A stretch of 64,000 nucleotides of DNA. It comes from Pyrodictium sp. (GTDB lineage: Archaea; Thermoproteota; Thermoprotei_A; Sulfolobales; Pyrodictiaceae). This document shows positions 61,326 through 64,000 of this stretch, one piece after another. The notes beneath the pieces were generated by a model. That model had not been told where the DNA came from, ran no database searches, and saw nothing but the letters and a program-made list of their open reading frames with translations. A program made the position numbers and the translations under genes. The stretch's first letter is position 1; every line of letters begins with the position of its first letter. The stretch is taken from positions 992,050-1,056,049 of the forward strand of contig JABXKE010000002.1 in NCBI GenBank assembly GCA_013540595.1, written 5' to 3'.

Positions 61326-61691
61326 ATGAGTAGGCGTGATCTTGAGGAGAGATTGTTGAGTTATCTTAGGGAGCATCCTGGTAGTAGTCCACGTGAGATT
61401 GCTGATGCTCTTGGGGAGAGCCTGGCTGTTGTACGTGTTGTTCTTACTAGGTTGCGTGACCGCGGTGTTGTGGCTAGAGGCGAGGAGGGAAGGTACTATG
61501 TTGTAGCGAGTGCTGTTCATGGCGTTGGCAGGGGTGATGTTAGGAGGCCTGTGAGCTATGAGATACAAGGAGCTGATTTTGAGGCTATTGTGTTGAGGAT
61601 TAGGGAGCTAGAGGGTAGAGTTAAGAAGCTTGAAGAAGAGCTTGACAGGGTTAAGAAGAGGCTTGGGGACGTATGTGGGCCGACTAGCTGA
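61326..61691 (+). CDS. Winged-helix protein with coiled-coil tail
   Basis: 121 residues. LEERLLSYLREHPGSSPREIADALGESLAVVRVVLTRLRDRGVVARGEEGRYYVV is an ArsR/MarR-like winged helix with an obvious recognition helix (ESLAVVRVVLTRLRDRG). The C-terminal LRIRELEGRVKKLEEELDRVKKRLGD is a coiled coil likely to dimerise. ATG almost directly after AT-rich promoter DNA, so possibly leaderless. A regulator is inferred; candidate targets are its divergent and convergent neighbours. Confidence 0.75.
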   Translation: MSRRDLEERLLSYLREHPGSSPREIADALGESLAVVRVVLTRLRDRGVVARGEEGRYYVVASAVHGVGRGDVRRPVSYEIQGADFEAIVLRIRELEGRVKKLEEELDRVKKRLGDVCGPTS

Positions 61692-61854
61692 GCTGTCCTA
61701 GTATCCTTGCAGAGCATCCTGATTTATACATGGTATTCGTCGGTGCAAGCTGGATGCGTGGGTGATAGTAGTTTCAGGTAGGTAGGGAGGAGCTGGGGCG
61801 CGTATTGGTATGCCTAAAAACTTTGTGTGGTCTAGGCCTGGGCGTTAGCTACTG

Positions 61855-62553
61855 CTATGGAGGCGGCGGAGGGGGTGCTGGGTATTCTGGCTCTTCTCTC
61901 TTCTTGGCTCGTACCACGATTAATGCTGCCCCCATTACTGCTAGTATTGCGCCACTAAACATTGATGACTTGTTTGCTGTCTTCTCTGGTAAGGGTAGCT
62001 CGTAGTATAGTGCCCCCTCGTCTTCTTTGAACTCTATGTTTTTAGCGTTTTTTGGCAGTGTGAGGTATAGTGTTTCTGTGAATTTAGCCTCTGCTGTCGC
62101 CATGTAGGTTGCTGTTACCACTACTTTGTTGTCTTCACTGCTTAGCAGTTTGAGATCCGCGTACTCACCGGGGCCTATAAGCCTTAGCCTCCACTTGCCG
62201 TCGCCCATGTATACTGCTGCGCCATACTGTTTATATTCTATAACCACCTTATTGTTGGCGTCATCAGCCTTAACAGTAGCATTGACTATGTATGCTGGGT
62301 TGCTCCCCCAGTTGAACTGCCTTATGAATGTTGATAGAGGACTATATGTTTCTTTAAACATTTTATAGGATGCTGCGCTCATCTTATATTCTCCCTTCAC
62401 TACTGCGTTACCAGAACTGTCTATTGACGCGTGTAGCTCTCCTTCAATCTCCATGACTGTTAATGGTATCTGCCACGAGGGCTGCTGGGCAGTAGCTAGT
62501 AGTAATGAAGCCAAGAACATTAGGGTGATTATGCTGGCTAGCCATGGCTTCAT
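61855..62553 (-). CDS. Secreted membrane-anchored protein with poly-proline tail
   Basis: 232 residues. Signal peptide (MKPWLASIITLMFLASLLLATAQQ), beta-rich exported domain, one C-terminal membrane helix (SSMFSGAILAVMGAALIVV), then a short cytoplasmic tail RAKKREEPEYPAPPPPPP. Not matched to a family. It follows the transglutaminase-like gene by 3 nt in the same direction, so it is co-transcribed and plausibly its membrane-associated partner. A T5 run (AGTTTTTAGG near 61810 on the minus strand) may terminate the pair. Confidence 0.65.
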   Translation of the reverse strand: MKPWLASIITLMFLASLLLATAQQPSWQIPLTVMEIEGELHASIDSSGNAVVKGEYKMSAASYKMFKETYSPLSTFIRQFNWGSNPAYIVNATVKADDANNKVVIEYKQYGAAVYMGDGKWRLRLIGPGEYADLKLLSSEDNKVVVTATYMATAEAKFTETLYLTLPKNAKNIEFKEDEGALYYELPLPEKTANKSSMFSGAILAVMGAALIVVRAKKREEPEYPAPPPPPP

Positions 62554-62556
62554 GTA

Positions 62557-64000
62557 TTACACCCCTGCTACCCATTGAAATGTCCTGAGTATTTCCTCAA
62601 TAGAATTGATCAAGTCCTGTGAAGGCTGTACAAGTTGATAAGCTACAACAAACCCGTATCCTTCATGTACAAAGTAGCGCGTAATAATGAGCGAGGACCC
62701 TGCCTTGTATGCTACCATTAATGCTTTCTCGCCCGCAAACTCTGTATTAGGGTTCTCGTGCTCTACCACTAACTGCCCACCACCCTGTTGTTGAAGACTC
62801 CTACTCACCATGTCCTCAAAAGCTCTCCTCATAGCATTAACGTCTAGGCCTTGAACCCAGAACACGATAATGGCTGCTCCTGCCTGCTGCGAGGCTATCA
62901 TGGCTGTTCCACCAGTGACACCCTGCCCCTGCAAAGGCTGTATCTGTGCCTGCCAGCCGGGTGGCGCCTCTATAGCCCAGAATGGTGGTATGCGTGTGTT
63001 AGCAACAACTGCGCTGCCACCAGCTTCACCGGCCCCCTGGCCTCCTTGGCCGCCTTCCTGGCCTACACCGCCCTGGCCCCCGCCGCCATGAGGTTGCTGC
63101 TGCATTACTGATGGGGGCTTGTAGCCCCACTGCTCAAGCACGTTTGGCGGCAGCTCTGGTAGCTCTGGAGGCACTATCCCCTCAGCATGTAGTGTAGCGA
63201 TGTCAACGATTATGTGTGGGCCTGCAAAGGCCATTTGTGCTACCTTAAGACCAGTCTGAACCGCGTCGTTGAAGTCTACTCTTGCGTTGAGCCTAGTAGA
63301 TTCTATTGGTACTAGTGCCCCGCTTGGCAGCTTTATTATTGGGAATGCATGCCCCGGCATGAGGACTATGTAGGCTTCAAGTCCCTGGCTCATTGCTAGG
63401 CTTGCAAAGAATATTGCTGTGTCTATGCATGTGCCACTACGATCCCTTAATACGTCGCGTGGGAACTTTATGTGTTCACTAAACCTCCCAGACCAGTACG
63501 CAGAGGACTCTGTCTGGTAGCTGATGCCGTTCAAAACACTGTACTCCCATGCAGCCGAGAGAAACTTGATGGCCTCCTCGTCACTAAGGCTTGTGGCTGG
63601 TCCGCCTGCGAGCTGAGCCACCATCCCCGCATACCTTACCACGACTGGGTCGCTTGGCGTAACCCATGCCGCCAAGAGTGGGTAGTTGCTAAAGATGTCT
63701 TGGAAGCTTCCAGTACTCTCTTCGGGGGGTATACTGCTGAATACTATGTCGTTTATGCCGAGAACAGTTATCTGCTCATCCTTCGTCACTGTTACTGGGT
63801 CAGCATTCTTGGATGGCCTATACTCAACTCTCACTACTATCTTTGAGGGAGTTGCCGAGGTTAGCTTGGCAATACTAGGCGGTAGAACTGGGTAGTAGAG
63901 GTCTACGACCGCGCCGCCTGGAGGGACGGCGGCGTATTCATGTGGTTGGCTCCACCCAGTAAACCCTTCAATCATGTAGCTTATCTTCACACTGTATATT
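62557..64000 (-). CDS. Transglutaminase-like surface protein (partial)
   Basis: At least 480 residues, open at the right edge (YTV precedes the GTG at 63990 in frame). The transglutaminase-like core shows the Cys-His-acid order: RDRSGTCIDTAIFFASLAM, VLMPGHAFPIIKL, LVPIESTRL. A Gly/Gln-rich linker (about residues 298-325) leads to a C-terminal domain (IPPFWAIEAPPGWQ ... YGFVVAYQLVQPS) with a PsbP/Mog1-like flavour. Such proteins are proteases or crosslinkers, or act on peptides at the cell surface; the substrate is unknown. Operon with the 61855 gene. Confidence 0.75.
   Translation of the reverse strand, partial: IYSVKISYMIEGFTGWSQPHEYAAVPPGGAVVDLYYPVLPPSIAKLTSATPSKIVVRVEYRPSKNADPVTVTKDEQITVLGINDIVFSSIPPEESTGSFQDIFSNYPLLAAWVTPSDPVVVRYAGMVAQLAGGPATSLSDEEAIKFLSAAWEYSVLNGISYQTESSAYWSGRFSEHIKFPRDVLRDRSGTCIDTAIFFASLAMSQGLEAYIVLMPGHAFPIIKLPSGALVPIESTRLNARVDFNDAVQTGLKVAQMAFAGPHIIVDIATLHAEGIVPPELPELPPNVLEQWGYKPPSVMQQQPHGGGGQGGVGQEGGQGGQGAGEAGGSAVVANTRIPPFWAIEAPPGWQAQIQPLQGQGVTGGTAMIASQQAGAAIIVFWVQGLDVNAMRRAFEDMVSRSLQQQGGGQLVVEHENPNTEFAGEKALMVAYKAGSSLIITRYFVHEGYGFVVAYQLVQPSQDLINSIEEILRTFQWVAGV

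Noticed and set aside
1-64000. CRISPR arrays, insertion sequences, integrases or defence islands
   Set aside because: No regularly spaced repeats, transposase, integrase or cas gene found on reading both strands.

Overview
The window looks like chromosome of a hyperthermophilic crenarchaeon. The evidence is a complete Cren7 chromatin protein, a thermosome subunit, an archaeal DnaG, archaeal PheS/PheT/TyrS/ValS, Rpo6 (rpoK), L35Ae, an archaeal-type mevalonate kinase and a lone GC-rich 5S rRNA gene away from any 16S/23S genes. Many genes start with GTG or TTG behind GGTG/GAGGTGAT Shine-Dalgarno sites. A Desulfurococcales/Pyrodictiaceae-like host is my inference; no species can be named from the sequence alone. 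The region is ordinary, densely packed archaeal chromosome: I see no CRISPR array, insertion sequence, integrase or tRNA gene.

Layout. 1-5 kb: 5' part of a class II ribonucleotide reductase, a KaiC-like ATPase, a degraded-looking QueD/PTPS homologue, dUTPase and a nucleotidyltransferase-like gene. 5-12 kb: glyoxylate reductase, glutamate dehydrogenase, FeoB and a cysteine-free tRNA-guanine-transglycosylase-like protein. 12-16.3 kb: two C/D box sRNA candidates, a radical SAM operon, a DUF89 protein, pyrophosphatase, GTP cyclohydrolase I and a SPOUT methyltransferase. 16-24.5 kb: several unknowns, a class III aminotransferase, L35Ae, a NUDIX and an HD hydrolase. 24.6-32 kb: ValS, Cren7, mevalonate kinase, methionine aminopeptidase, DUF1512 and 5S rRNA. 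32-33.5 kb: a badly broken membrane-protein pseudogene and AT-rich DNA. 33.5-45 kb: information-processing block (MBL hydrolase, pheST, tyrS, dnaG, rpoK, thermosome) with a truncated site-2 protease. 45-54 kb: MTA/purine nucleoside phosphorylase, a regulator, a PDO/pilin junction, a NurA-like nuclease, a tandem pair of small winged-helix-like proteins, a methyltransferase, a HhH-GPD glycosylase and an AIM24 protein. 54-64 kb: a second KaiC-like ATPase, a CaiB-type CoA transferase, a ClC channel, a P-type cation ATPase and a cell-surface pair that includes a transglutaminase-like protein.

How it fits together. The window combines dNTP pool management and DNA repair (RNR, dUTPase, HD nucleotidase, NurA-like, glycosylase), translation (aaRSs, L35Ae, 5S, MAP, sRNAs) and ion transport (FeoB, ClC, P-ATPase).

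Most interesting signals. (1) The 5' leader of the ClC gene holds one arm that can pair with either of two copies of its complement, one of them touching the ribosome-binding site: a switch-like architecture. (2) Several intergenic C/D box guide RNA candidates, two of whose guides match universally conserved rRNA segments as I remember them. (3) A TATTAC cluster upstream of the RNR. (4) A cysteine-free TGT-fold enzyme lying within 10 kb of relatives of preQ0-pathway enzymes. (5) Several gene remnants or junctions: an S2P fragment overlapping rpoK, an out-of-frame PDO/pilin join, and a multiply frameshifted membrane protein.
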